The notes beneath the pieces were generated by a model. It ran no database searches. It was not told the origin of the DNA and saw nothing but the letters and a program-made list of their open reading frames with translations. From Euryodendron excelsum (Eukaryota; Streptophyta; Magnoliopsida; Ericales; Pentaphylacaceae), in NCBI GenBank assembly GCA_033060915.1, contig CM065394.1:22125001-22189000 (forward strand): a stretch of DNA of 64,000 nucleotides, written 5' to 3'. Below, in pieces: positions 1-13,011 of this stretch. The translations under genes were made by a program, and so were the position numbers. Numbering within the stretch: position 1 is the stretch's first letter; each line of letters starts with the position of its first letter.

Positions 1-18
1 TGAGTGAGTCGAAGAGCA

Positions 19-3000
19 ATGGGGGAGAGTGAGAGAGAAATCCAAGTCCGAAGCCTGACGGGTGAATCAACCGCCGTTATGATTTCGCCGAGCAAGACCA
101 TTCTAGACCTCAAGCTCCTCCTCACACAAACCTTCCCTCCCGCTTCAAGCTTCCCCAGTTTTCATCTCTTCCTCAAGGCAAACTCTCCCTCTCTCTCTCT
201 CGGAACCTATGTATATATATGCACATATGAATGTATATGCTTTTAAACATATTTTGAGCTGTGTGTCTATAGATATCTGTGTCGCTCAGTAACTTCAGTA
301 TGTTGTGTTGATTAACACGGAAATGGAAATAGAAATGTTTCTGAACGCTTTGAAAACATCTCGGACCAATATTATCATTGTAAAATACAGATTTTTATAC
401 TTTTTTAATAGAAATTGTACAACATTTATGAACACTTCTAAATTAATGTCGAAACAACCTATTATTTTGGTATATTGCACAGTATTTCAGTGTGTTTCGC
501 CAATGCTTCGCATTTCCTATGTTCCCAAAACATTAGATTTTATTTTATTTATTACACTATCATTTTGTTTCAGTCTCTTCGTCTGTTTAGATGGAAATAA
601 ATGAAATTTTTTTTCCTAGCCTCTCGCACCCTCTTTATATCTACACCTATATTATGTATGTACATTGTATCTATCTCTAGGACTTAGTTCTCAGTTCTCC
701 ATTCACTTTAGTTTGGTTGCGTCATGCTTTCATCTCCCTTAACTGGTTTCATCTCTGTGTGTGTGTGTGTGTGTGTGTCTCTCTCTCTATACGTCGTTTG
801 TTTTGGTTGCATTGTGCATGCCTTTGTGTGTCTGGATATAAATCTTAGACAAATTCTTTGTCTTTGGATTTTTTTATAGTCCGCATTGCTGAAGCTTGTG
901 TATAGGTGGCGCATTACTTCTGTTGATTCTGTTGTCCAATTCTGATTTTAAGTGTTTCTAAACTTTTTTTTTTTAGGGTGTAAAATTAGGTTTGAAAAGT
1001 CAGATAAGTAGTCACTTGGTGGAGTCTGGAGAATTTATGGTTCTGGTTCCATATGTGAAGAAGGATCAGCAACAAACCCAACAGTATGATAAAGCCGCAA
1101 CATGCTTGAAAGGCCAAAATGAATGCTCAACCTCAAAAGCCGCTGATTCGACATGGTCTGCTATGATGCAAGACCTATCTTTTCTACGCAGTATATCAGG
1201 AAACAGAAATCAACCTAATGTTGAGTCTAAGGGCATGGATTCTGCAGATAGAAATGAAGTGACTGGGGGATCCCCCGTTATTCGGTCTTCAGAAGTCAAA
1301 CATAAGAAAAGATTCAATTCCGATAAACAGAAAGGCCACACAGAGGACCTCATAATGCATATATTGCAGTCATCTGAAAGCACTAAACTTGATCAACAGA
1401 ATTGCGAAATGCTTATGCAGGTTTTGGAATCAGTGAATTGTTTGTCCAATCCACATTCTGGGAACTGCATGTTAAGGGAAGCAAATTTACACAACGGTGA
1501 AAGGAAACCATATGCAAATACGAGTAATTTGTGTCTCTGCCCCTCTTGGCTGAAGGCAATAGCGAAGGCATTTTCTTTCTTAAACATTTATTCTGCATGT
1601 CTTCAACTGCAGAGGGAAAAGCTCACATCAACTTGTTTGAAGGAAACACTGGACCAACTCAGTAAACTTGGACTTCAAGTTGGTATTGCTGATCTAGAGC
1701 ATCTTTCTGTACTTTGTCCTAAGGTAGTTGATTGAATATTTTAAACTAATTTGTCAAATCGTTACTAGAGTTGCTGGGGAAAAAAAAAAATCCAGGAAAA
1801 TGGTGGTTTCTGGCCTTTTTGGTTTGACTGCCATCATGATCCCCTGGCTTGATGTTTCTACGGCTTCGTTATTGTTGGGTGTCAAATCTGAGCATCGGTT
1901 GTTTCATATGACCATAGTATGGTAAATTTACTATAGAGTTTCCTATTAGTAAAAAGTTGTTATTAATTTGGGCTGTAATCTAAGGAGCATGGATAGGGAC
2001 ACAAACGTGATACGACACGAAAATTTTCAAAAAATACAAGACACGATAGGACAGAGACATGTCAACATTATGTATTTTATATATTTTTTATATGTCATAC
2101 ATATGAAAATTTTCAAAGAGAATGGAATAACTCTAAGATAACATTAACTAAAATTAAAAACTATGTATTTCATAGCTTAAACGTTAAATTAGGTATAAAT
2201 CCACAATTTTATTTGACAATGGATCCTAAGTTATTTTCTTTAAACTTGCAACATGTCTTATGTCTGTTTAAATAATTGACACTGTGTCCCTGAAGTGTTT
2301 GGTTATGAAGTATTTAAAAATAGTAGGACATGTTTGGACGCATGTCCAACACTTGTCAGTGGAGTGTCTGATAAGTGACTTGTCTGACACAGATGCGACC
2401 CCTCTTACATGAAATATGCACTTATATCTTTATGAAACAAATGTGGAGCTCATTTTATGTATGAAGAAAATATATATGACTTGTGTAGTATGAACTATGT
2501 TTTGTATATTCATTTTCTGCTGTAGTATTGATTTGTTGGTCTGAAAAAATGCCTCCTCAGTTCCTCACCACTGTGTAAAACGCAGTAGTCTGACTGCAAC
2601 TATGTAAATTGTATAGTTGGTGGTCTTTTCATGAAGATGAAGTAAAGAAACATCCTTGGACAAGAAATGTTGGAAGTATTGGAGCCCTTTTTGTTTCCCC
2701 TTGGCAAGAGAACAAGGGGACTTTGAGTGGTTTTCAGTTATACCTGGAGATGCTTTTCTCAAGAGAGATTAACATGATTGATGGTTCTTTGGATGCATTG
2801 GTCTATTGGAGTAGTATATTTTTCTCTGAGTGGTTTTGTTGCAAGGTTCCCACGTCCTCTCGTTGGGGGTAGCACTAGGGGAATGCAAGTGCTTGTGTAA
2901 TCTCAGAGTGGCTCACATCTTTTGTTGGTCTCAACTACACGATTGCCACTTCTAAGATTATTTACCTTGCTTTTGCATACTGAACTCATAAATTTATTCT

Positions 3001-6000
3001 TGCCTAGTTGGTTTAAAGTTCTCTCTTGGGTCTACGAAAGGTGACAAGAAATGTTTTCTTCATGTCTGGTAGAACCTACATCGTTCATGTTTAACATAAT
3101 CTACCTCATTCAACCTCCTCTCCTCAATCTTTTTTTATAATTTATTTACCTCAATCAATTTGCATTTGTAATATGAATTATTCACCAAGATCATAATAAT
3201 GATTATGGCAGTGAAGTTTCTAAGCTCTCTAATCTAATGACTGATCATACTAGATAATGATTTTGTGACCTACATTTTGTTCAAGTATATTTATGTCTTT
3301 CCTTACTATCCAGTGAGGTTACTTTGTTCATGCATATGTATGTTATTTCCTTCTCAGGTTGTACATTTTGCTAATGACGAAATAGACATTACAAATTTGC
3401 ATGATGCCCTTGTTATTATCACATCTTCAGGCGAACGGAGACATCAAGTTGAGAGTAAATCTAGTACTGGTATAATTGATGATATTTGTACTCTCTCTTA
3501 CATTCCAAGTTGATTATGTTTGCGTAGGTTGCCGAAGATTTAATGCATTGGCTTCACATACTTTTTCAGTGGCTCGAAAACATGTGCCACCATCAAAGAT
3601 TGTCAATGCTATGAAGAGAAGGGAAAGTTCATTCAAACAAATTCTCTGGGAGGCTGTTAAATTGTTAATGGTATGTTCACTAGCTCCCAACTTCTCTTGA
3701 CTTGTTCAAGTATTTAATAGGATACACATCTCTTCTTGGCATCCTTGAGTTTTCTTCTAATGCTTGGTTTGTCAATGTGCATGAATTTAGAATTCAACCC
3801 AGAGTCATTAAGTTACAAAACCTACTGAAGTTGCAAGGTAGCTTGGCTAGTGAAGTCTCTTGATGGTAATACAAGAGAAAAGGGATTTAATCCCGCCTTC
3901 GTGTGAAATGGAGGGTCTATTGTGGGGTGGTGTGTGTGTTGGTGGGGGCAGGGGGAGTCCAAATCGGGGGAAGTTAAGAGAAAAAGAAAAGCAGCTAAAA
4001 AAACCTAGGTGTATGTAATTTTCTATCTCTGCCTTATCCTTCTTTTTTATTGATGGCTTGCCTGTGCTAGCAGTGCAAGGAGGGGCCAAGATAACAATTT
4101 TCAAATTTTGTAGGGACCTTGGTAAAATTTCTTGAATTTTTTTTTTGGTTTTGGTCCCGGGGGGGGGGGGGGGGAGGAGGGTGGAATGCACTATTTGATA
4201 TTGCAAATACCCAAAATTCTATAGGAAGTATACAGAATTCTAAAAATTTTGGGGGGCCCGTGGCCCCAGTCCGCCAATATGTGCCAGACAACCACTTGCC
4301 CGCAAAGATTATTGTGTTAGGGAGTCTCAACAATACATGTAAAGTTTTACAGTGTGCATATATGCTTTGATAATGTTTTACATTTTGCTTTATTTAACTA
4401 TGTACTGGCATATTTATTGAGAGGTGGTGAGCTAGTGTCAACATCATGAGATACTCTTCATCTCTTTCTCCCATATAAACGAGGGCAGTGAATTTTGGAT
4501 CCTTCATGGGTCAATTTATATTTTTATTGTACTTCATCATAAAATATACTTAGGTTTTTGTAGAGAAATAAGACAGTATATGAAAAAGGATTTTGATATT
4601 TAGGGTGTGTTTGGTATCCCCTTAATTTTGTATTGCTTTGTTACACTTGCAATTGTATTACAAAGGAAAATTAACACCTAAAACGGAGCTAGAAAAAATA
4701 GGGAACTCCACCATACATCATGCAATAAGATTATCTTTAGGTTGTGTTTATAAATTGTCAACTTTATTTATGAGATGCCTGCATTTAAATACTATGCGAA
4801 ATGGTACTGCAGTTCCACGTGAGCTGCATTATGCTATTTTGAAGGATTAATTTATAGGGTTCAATCTTTCTCATAGGGGAACAAAGTATGACCATCTAAT
4901 AATTAAGAAGTACCTTTTCTGTTTACCCTACTGTGGTCTGGTTTTCCTGCTCCTACTTTTGGGCATCTGGGTTTGGATTGCATAGGAATAACCTTAATTC
5001 ATCAGTAAAACACAATTTGGCGTTAATATTTTCTGTTCAATTACAATATGTCTATTGTATTTGGGCTGTTCAATAATGAGAAATGATATGCAGTGCAAAA
5101 ATGGAAATGAGACAGCAACGTTCCTTTCTTTGGAGGATCTACTCATGTTTGTGAAGGAAGGTGGTACCACTGCAAGTGGAAATGAAGCAAAAAGGGCAAG
5201 GAGAAGCTGCTCTGCGGCTTTGAGTTCTCATTCATTTGAAGCACGATGTCATGTAGGTGTTACACTGTTAGTTATGTATTCTTTTTTTTTTCCCCATTTC
5301 AGGTGATTGGGGTGTTTCTAAATCATATGCTGGTAGCAATTGATTGGCAAAGAACAATGAAAGAGAAAGGAAAAGAAGAAATCAGTAGTACCTAAATTTA
5401 AAGATTTAGGAAATAGAGAACCTATTTTACTTTGACTCTTCTAAATTTATGAAGTACCTATGTTAGACACTTGACACTCGACACGAGTTGGACATGCATC
5501 TAAAAAAATATGTATAACTCATTGAGTTTGTTATAAAACTAAGCATAGGACTTCCATTTTATGTATGAAATACTATATTTTAGCTTGTAAATGTCATTTT
5601 ACCTTAAGAAAATAAAAGAAGTATTTAAGAAATATGAAATCTAATTGTGTCCCAGTGTCCTAGGACATGAGAATTAGATGAATCTGACACTTGAACACGT
5701 ACCCGCACCCGACACTCGTACCCGAGTTCAGGTAACATAGGAGAGAATGCGAGAAACATCACCGAGGGAGTTGGCTCTATGTAGTAGAATTCTTAAGTCC
5801 TTTTGCTTTTGTTTTTCAGATTTTTTATTTTTATTTTTATACATAAGAAGCTTTGTATAATAGTTGGGATTAGTTTGTTCTAAAAGACTAGGAGCTTATA
5901 CCAGATCCTTGACTAGCTGAGTAACTGTTATCTTAATCTTGGTCTTGGCTGAACATTTACTTCCAGTTCTTTTAATCCTTCATTCGAGTATTTACTTGGA

Positions 6001-9000
6001 CAACCAAGTCCACTGTTGCTTAATGATATTTTACAACCTTTGACTTGGCAGGATACAAATCTTTTGCTACCTGTGGAAATGGTTGAACATCTAAGAAGGG
6101 GCTTTGGATCTTGCGGACAGGTTTCTTTTTCTTCTTCATTTTTTTTTCTTCCTCTGGGTTTATTTATTTATTTATTTCTTCTTTTTTATTCTTTTGGTGA
6201 GGGGGTGGGGGTTAGGAAAAGAAAATTGAGAAACATACAACCCAACAGACCTCTTTGGCCTGCTGGCCTTACATGTGGATATTAAAAACTCAATATATTT
6301 CTGTACAACTCTTATGTGGACTGCTGTGCTAAGGGCTAGACTGTTCTATTGCAGATGGCTCATGTTGAAGAAATTAGTGCGAGAGTTGCTAATCATGTTG
6401 AAATCCCAAATGAACTGTCAGAGAGCATGAAATCTTCTCTTAAATGTATTGGAATTACTAGGTTGTATAGCCATCAGGTATGAATGTGGTTGTTTTGAAT
6501 TGCTATCGTTTTTCTAGCCAAGGTTTTGAATATGCTTTAACTGTTGTTGTATCTTCAGGCAGAGTCGGTTCAGGCTTCCCTTGCTGGCAAGAATGTAGTT
6601 GTTGCAACCATGACATCTAGTGGCAAATCTCTTTGCTACAATCTGCCAGTCCTAGAAGTATTGTCTCAGAATTTGTCAGCGTGTGCCTTGTACCTCTTTC
6701 CAACAAAGGTCCATAACGATAAATCTTCACTCTTCAGTTTTATTGTTTCATTCCTGGTGATGTACCCTTGGTTTTACTGAATCACCTAGAATTGGAAACT
6801 TTGTATTGTATCACAATTTTGGTGGAGAAGGCTGTTTTGTTCCCTTTTTTTTTTCTTGGCTTTTTATTCAGTCTTTACACAATTGAAATTGTTCATCTGT
6901 GCAGGCCTTAGCTCAAGATCAACTAAGAGCTTTGTTAGCTATGACAAAAGTGTTTGATACTAGCTTAAGTATTGGTATATATGATGGTGACACTTCTCAG
7001 ACTGACAGGAAGTGGTTGCGTGATAACGCTAGACTGGTATTTTAGTAACTTTGGGTTGTCTCAGACAGTGCAGCTTTCCTTAAGCTGTCTGCGTGATGTT
7101 ATTGTACTGAAATTTGTCAGCTCATTTGCAGTTAATCACAAATCCGGATATGTTACATGTGTCCATCTTGCCATTCCATGGACAATTCAGGCGGATTTTA
7201 TCAAATGTTAGGTAATGTTTGTTGGCAGTGGTCTCTAATTTTGCTTGTGAAGTGGCAGGTAGTTCCTGTTAGTCTGTTACCTCAACTAATTCATCAAAAT
7301 GCTTTTCCTTTACAGAGAAAGTCATTATGTGTTCTCCTTTACAATATCAATTACTTTACTTTGCTTTCGCCCTCTCTACTATTGTAATCAGGTTTGTTGT
7401 CATCGATGAAGCCCATGCATATAAAGGAGCATTTGGTTGTCATACTTCTCTTATATTGAGAAGACTTCGCCGGCTCTGTGCGCACGGTACTTCTTCCTTA
7501 TATCGTTTGGAAAAGATATGGGATTTTCCATCCATTTACTTTGTTGATTTCTTTATCTTGCAAAGCTTATCTTTCTCAGCCTGCTTCCTTTGTGCAGTGT
7601 ATGGTAGTGATCCTTCTTTTATATTTTGTACTGCAACTTCTGCAAACCCTCGCGAGCATGCTATGGTAAAATCTTGATTTTGATTTTTGTTTTGTTTATT
7701 GGGGTTGGGGTTGGGTGGGGGGTCTTTTGGGGGGGGGGGGGGGGGGGGGTGGTTATGTGTAGGCTGAGAAGCATGGACACTGACATGTTGACGCGGCGAT
7801 TTTCCAAAAATGCATGACACGACGCAGCGAGGACACGGCAGAATTATGTGTTTTATATATATTTACCTATTTTATATGTCATATATAGGAAAAATTTACT
7901 AGAAGATAATGCAAAATACATTAATTAAAAGTAAAAACTGCATATTGTTTAAACATCAAATTAGATATAAAATTACATTGCTTTTATTTTACAATTACAT
8001 TTCAAGTTGTTTTTTTTGAACTTGTAACATGTTTCATATGTGTAAGTGATAGACATGGGTGTCTAAGAGACGGACACGAGTGTCCCCAAAGTGTTTGAAG
8101 CATGTCTTATTCTAATATTTTTTTTTTCAAAATAATAGGACATGTTTGGATGCGTGTCGGACGAGTGTCAGACAAGTGTCGTGTCTGACTCGGTGACAAG
8201 GACATGGCACCTTCTTAAAAATGTCTACACTTCTTAGTTTGCAGGATATCCTTTTGGTCATGGTTGACTTCAATGCCCATCTGTGAATCGTAGACCTTAC
8301 GAGTAACCTAAAAACCATGGTCACTTTTAAGGTGGTACGTAGTGTATCTGTATTAGACATGTGAGATACTTACATCAGTCAGCCGTGCCCAACACATATT
8401 GGACTTGTATCCAAACATGTTATGTTATTTTGTTAATATCTTTTTAGAATTGGGCATGTTTCAGACGCTTGGGGGACACACATTTATTGTTTAGACACAT
8501 GAAACACATCGCAAGTTTTGAGAAAATAATTTGGGTGAAAATGATTAAAATCAAAATCATATGGATTACTTATTAATCCTTCCTTCCTTTAGGCTTTTTA
8601 ATTGAAGGAACTTAAAAGCATAAATAATATGTTTAGAACAAAGCTTTTTAATATAGATATTAGAACATTTTGTTCCTATTTGTTTCCAAAATATAAATTG
8701 TGGAAAATGACTTCTTACTATTTTGACATGGTAGACTAGAAATATATTTGTAACATAAAGATTGAAGAAGTTATTATTTTCATGTATATATATATATATA
8801 ATGTTTATTTATTCGTTGTTGGGTGATATCATATATCATGTCCATACCCATGCTTATTAGCGAGTAACTTAACCATTTCACTGCTAATCTGCAAGGGAAC
8901 ATTCATGTTCAAATTTTCATGGTGCTACCTATGTAAGATTGGTTTCCATGAGGTGAAACACTTCCATAATTTTATATATGTTATCTTGCTAACATCCAAA

Positions 9001-12000
9001 ATCCAATTATGAAGTTTATAATATTTCTTAGGAACCATCTTAAATTGCTTCATTCTCTCTCTCTCTCTCTCTCTCTGCTTAGTGACTTGATAAATTTTCT
9101 CACTATCTTTCATTGGAAATATATCTTTTTCCTATGCTTTAGGTACTTGCTAATCTACCAACATTGGAGTTAATTCAGAATGATGGTAGCCCATCTGGTC
9201 AAAAGCTCTTTGTCCTCTGGAATCCTCCTTTATGCCCAAAAACTGTAGGTTTTTTGCAAATATTCTGATGCTCTATTTTTCAGAGTAGCTATTGAATCAA
9301 AGAATGTTTCTGTATCAACTTGCTAGCTCTGCTGGATTGCAGGTCTTGAAGAGAACCACAAGTAGCATGAATAACAAGGAATTTACTTATGAAAATGTTA
9401 CTTTCCGCCGCTCAAGGTAAAAAATTCCTTATATTTATACTTTATGTTCATGGAATATTATTGGACATTCTGTAGTTTACGATGTTCTTTCATGTCATCT
9501 AGATGTTTGTAAACTATTGTTCATGTCATTTACAGACTCAAAGTTTCATTCTCAGAGAATGGTGGTTTAAGCTAGTTATGCTTTGAATAATATTTTGGTT
9601 GATCTTGGGAAGACTAAGAGTATTAAAGAAGAGTAGTAGAAATAGTGGTTGCTTAATACGATTTGGTTATAGGTGATGCAACACACATGTAGCTGAATAT
9701 TCTTGAGACTTCTAACTTTAGAATATCAATATAGAGGCTAGACTTCTTCAATATTTTTTGATTGATAAAGTGGATTACCAGAATATTCCATGAAAGCATA
9801 TGTACTGCACAACAGGGAAGTAATTTATCTTTTTGTACACCATTTTCAAGGAATCACAAGTTCGTTAATATATCATATTTGGAGGATTGTCTGCAATGTG
9901 TTCACTATTTTTCTCCCATCCCAAGGAGCTCCTTTGTAACCCTGCAATTCTCAAAAAATCAGTTCTCCCATAACTGCCTTCTAAATCTGTTGGCCGTGCA
10001 CACAGTATGTTAATTGCATATAACCATTACATATGATAAATGTGTAAATTGTACTGCATAAACATCAGGGAAAAGACCTGCATTGTATTATGTGAACCAG
10101 GACATGCATGTCTGATTTCTTAATTTCCATTTTACAGCCCGATTATGGAGGTCTCGTGTCTCTTTGCAGAAATTGTTCAGCATGGACTTCGTTGCATTGC
10201 ATTTTGTAAAACACGCAAACTTTGCGAACTTGTTTTATGCTATACGTATGTGACATTACCCTATTTTATTTATTAGGTCTTCATTTCGAAGTTTATTCCA
10301 TATTTGAATTAAAAAGATGATGTAATTTGATATCTGTAACTGTGATAAGGCGTGAGATTCTTCAGGAGACAGCGCCCCACCTGGTTAACTCTATATGTGC
10401 TTATCGTGCTGGCTATATTGCAGAGGTCGGTATTTTTGTTCATTTTCTGTTAGTAATGACTATGCGTGATAAATGAGAAGGACAGAAAAGAACCCTTCAT
10501 TGGGAGAAAAGTAGTGGTGCTAATGTTATTATCATCCAAGGCATGGCAGAAAAGAACTGCATTTCCTTACTTCATTTCCACATTAGAATCTTAAGAACAC
10601 CATGCTTTTGGAGCACTTGATACTCTAGTGGTGGGAATGGACCATGCCTAAGAAGTAGCATTGCTTTTTGGTTTGCTTTTTTATTTTTTGTGCTCTTTAC
10701 TTTGAAAAAAGGACTTGTACCTCTGAATTGTCTCGTGAATCATGAATTCATTTTCTTGAGTGCTGCTACTTAACTTAAAATAACTAGACTGAGTATCACA
10801 TGTTTTCCGTCTGGATCATCAATTTTTACTGCTTTTTCATGGCCAAATCTCTTATCATAGTAACTGATTGAGAAGTCTTGTGCAGACATTATGTTATGTT
10901 CTGTGGTTTGGCTGAGATCATCTAGATATCTTTCTAAAATATCAGTCCTTATTATGCTCTGAAGGTTCTTTAAATCTTTGAGATGGAGGGAATTCATTTG
11001 CTACAATTCACTAGAATTTATGTTGCCATTTTCCATAAATTCTGTGGGTTTTCCCAAATTGTGTGTCAAAGCTTTTGCTTTCTTGGAGGGGAGCTAGAGT
11101 TGGAAGGAGTAGGAGAAAGGCTCGACAGTTGGTGCCTCTGATCTTGATGTGGATTATTGGGGTGAACGGAATAAGAGGTCTTTTGATGGTATTGAAGTTC
11201 CTGTCTTTTGTATTAAAAGCAGAGTTCTCGCCCTTTTTTGTAGATGGTCCAAGGGTACTTTTGATCCCTCCTTGAACCAAATTTTGGATTTTGTGGAGTT
11301 TTGTGCGTAACTCTTTTGTATAGATGTTTTAGGCCGTATATTATCTCTTTTTGTACGTTGGTAGCACTCCCTTGGTGCCTTTCAATATACTTCTTACTTA
11401 TCAAAAATATAAAATAAAATAAAATAAATGAGGCAAATCGAATTCAATGGTTGAGGCTATTTAGTTCTATATGATTTTCCCTCTCTTGCTCTTCTGCTTG
11501 TTATTTGTCTTTCTAGAATTTGATGTGCTTTGAGCCTTTGGATACAAAATTTGAAGTCCTTTGTGGAATTCTCCTTTTCTTCATCTTCCTCCTATATCTT
11601 GTCTTTTCTTTTTTTTTTTTTTTATCAAGCCAATTCCCTAGCTTGGCTGACAAGTATTCAGGTATTAGAATAGTTTTGGTCTGATTTCTTTTATTGCTAC
11701 CATTAGGAAATGTGATAAGACTTTGATACTTAAATATAATCGACAGGAAAGTAACTGTGTAAAATAAGAAGTACAATGAGGTGAGAAACACATGAATTTT
11801 CATCCTTGCTACATATAATATTTATTTTTTTCCTGTATTTTTATTTTTATTTTTAATTTTGGTTGCATTTGCACTTTCCCACTCTAACTAAATCCATGTT
11901 TCTCTCTTTGCGACAAATGCATTGGTTGTTTAGGATTGTTAATTCCTTGTCCTTTGTTAAAGAAATTGCTCTAAATAACAAGCTTGTGAGACCTAAGTGT

Positions 12001-12976
12001 TTTGGTTTGTTTTTTATTTATTTATTTGTTTGTTGTTGTCTTTTTCATCTTTTTTTTTTTTTCCTTCTTTCAAGATGTTCTTTGAGGCTTTTTGCCCACT
12101 TTCTTCATTCACTCTCAGATTTCCAGGTCCTCAACAAAGAGAGAAAGTCTCACCTTTCCATTTCCAGGCGTCACTTACTGTAAATTTTTGCCTGAGATCC
12201 TTTTGTTGCCATATCAATCAATTAGGATCTGCACCATATGTGATGTGTTCAATCTTTCGCATATTTATTCCATAGTACTATTGTTCTGTTTAATGCTCTC
12301 AACAGACAATAAAACAGTTGTCAGAATTAGTGTGGTTGACATTCTTGTGTTGTTTAGTAATGCCTGTACACAATCCAGATATCTATTTGTCAAGTTTTAT
12401 TTATACTTTATAATAGGTCTGATTTTGAGTTTCTCCCGATGTTTGTATGGCACCAGCAATGTGTGGTTCATTTTAATCTGCTCAACGTTGTGTCTTGACA
12501 TTAGCTGCTTGATGGATCAGGATAGGAGGAGAATCGAGAGCAAATTCTTTAGTGGGAATCTTTGTGGTGTTGCAGCTACTAATGCCCTAGAGTTGGGTAT
12601 TGATGTAGGTCATGTTGATGTAACGCTGCACCTAGGCTTTCCTGGTAGTATAGCTAGGTATAAAACTTAAGTCATTCTATTTGTGCAAGTGAAGGTAATC
12701 TTTTGCTTAAATTGTTCTATGTTTGCTGGTTATTTTGATTTTAGTCTGTGGCAGCAAGCTGGAAGGTCCGGGAGACGGGAAAAGCTGTCACTTGCTATAT
12801 ATGTTGCATTTGAAGGGCCTCTTGATCAATATTTTATGAAATTTCCCCAGAAACTCTTCAGGAGCCCCATTGAGTGTTGTCATATTGATGCTCAAAATCA
12901 GCAGGTATCTTTAGTTCCGAGAGAAATTTAGTAGTAGAATTTACAATCAATTACACTATTGTGTAAACACCACACC

Positions 12977-13011
<35 letters not shown>

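Larger units (their letters stand above)
19..9244 (+). other. HRQ1: HRQ1 exon map, exons 1-13
   Basis: Exons by splice signals and reading frame: 19-177, 977-1723, 3358-3454, 3528-3670, 5094-5252, 6052-6120, 6355-6477, 6559-6708, 6905-7036, 7132-7211, 7392-7486, 7598-7665, 9143-9244. Exon 2 (249 codons) is a low-complexity Ser-rich linker after the ubiquitin-like domain, ending in the segment LCPSWLKAIAKAFSFL and a predicted helical stretch. Exon 3 could instead end at 3469 (TG|GTATAA); both choices keep the frame. Exons 8-12 carry helicase motifs I to III. Introns 2, 4 and 12 exceed 1 kb and hold repeats. Confidence 0.8.

Noticed and set aside
4..18. Upstream GTG as start of the helicase
   Set aside because: Plant nuclear genes start at ATG; the in-frame ATG at 19 begins the ubiquitin-like domain at the expected place.
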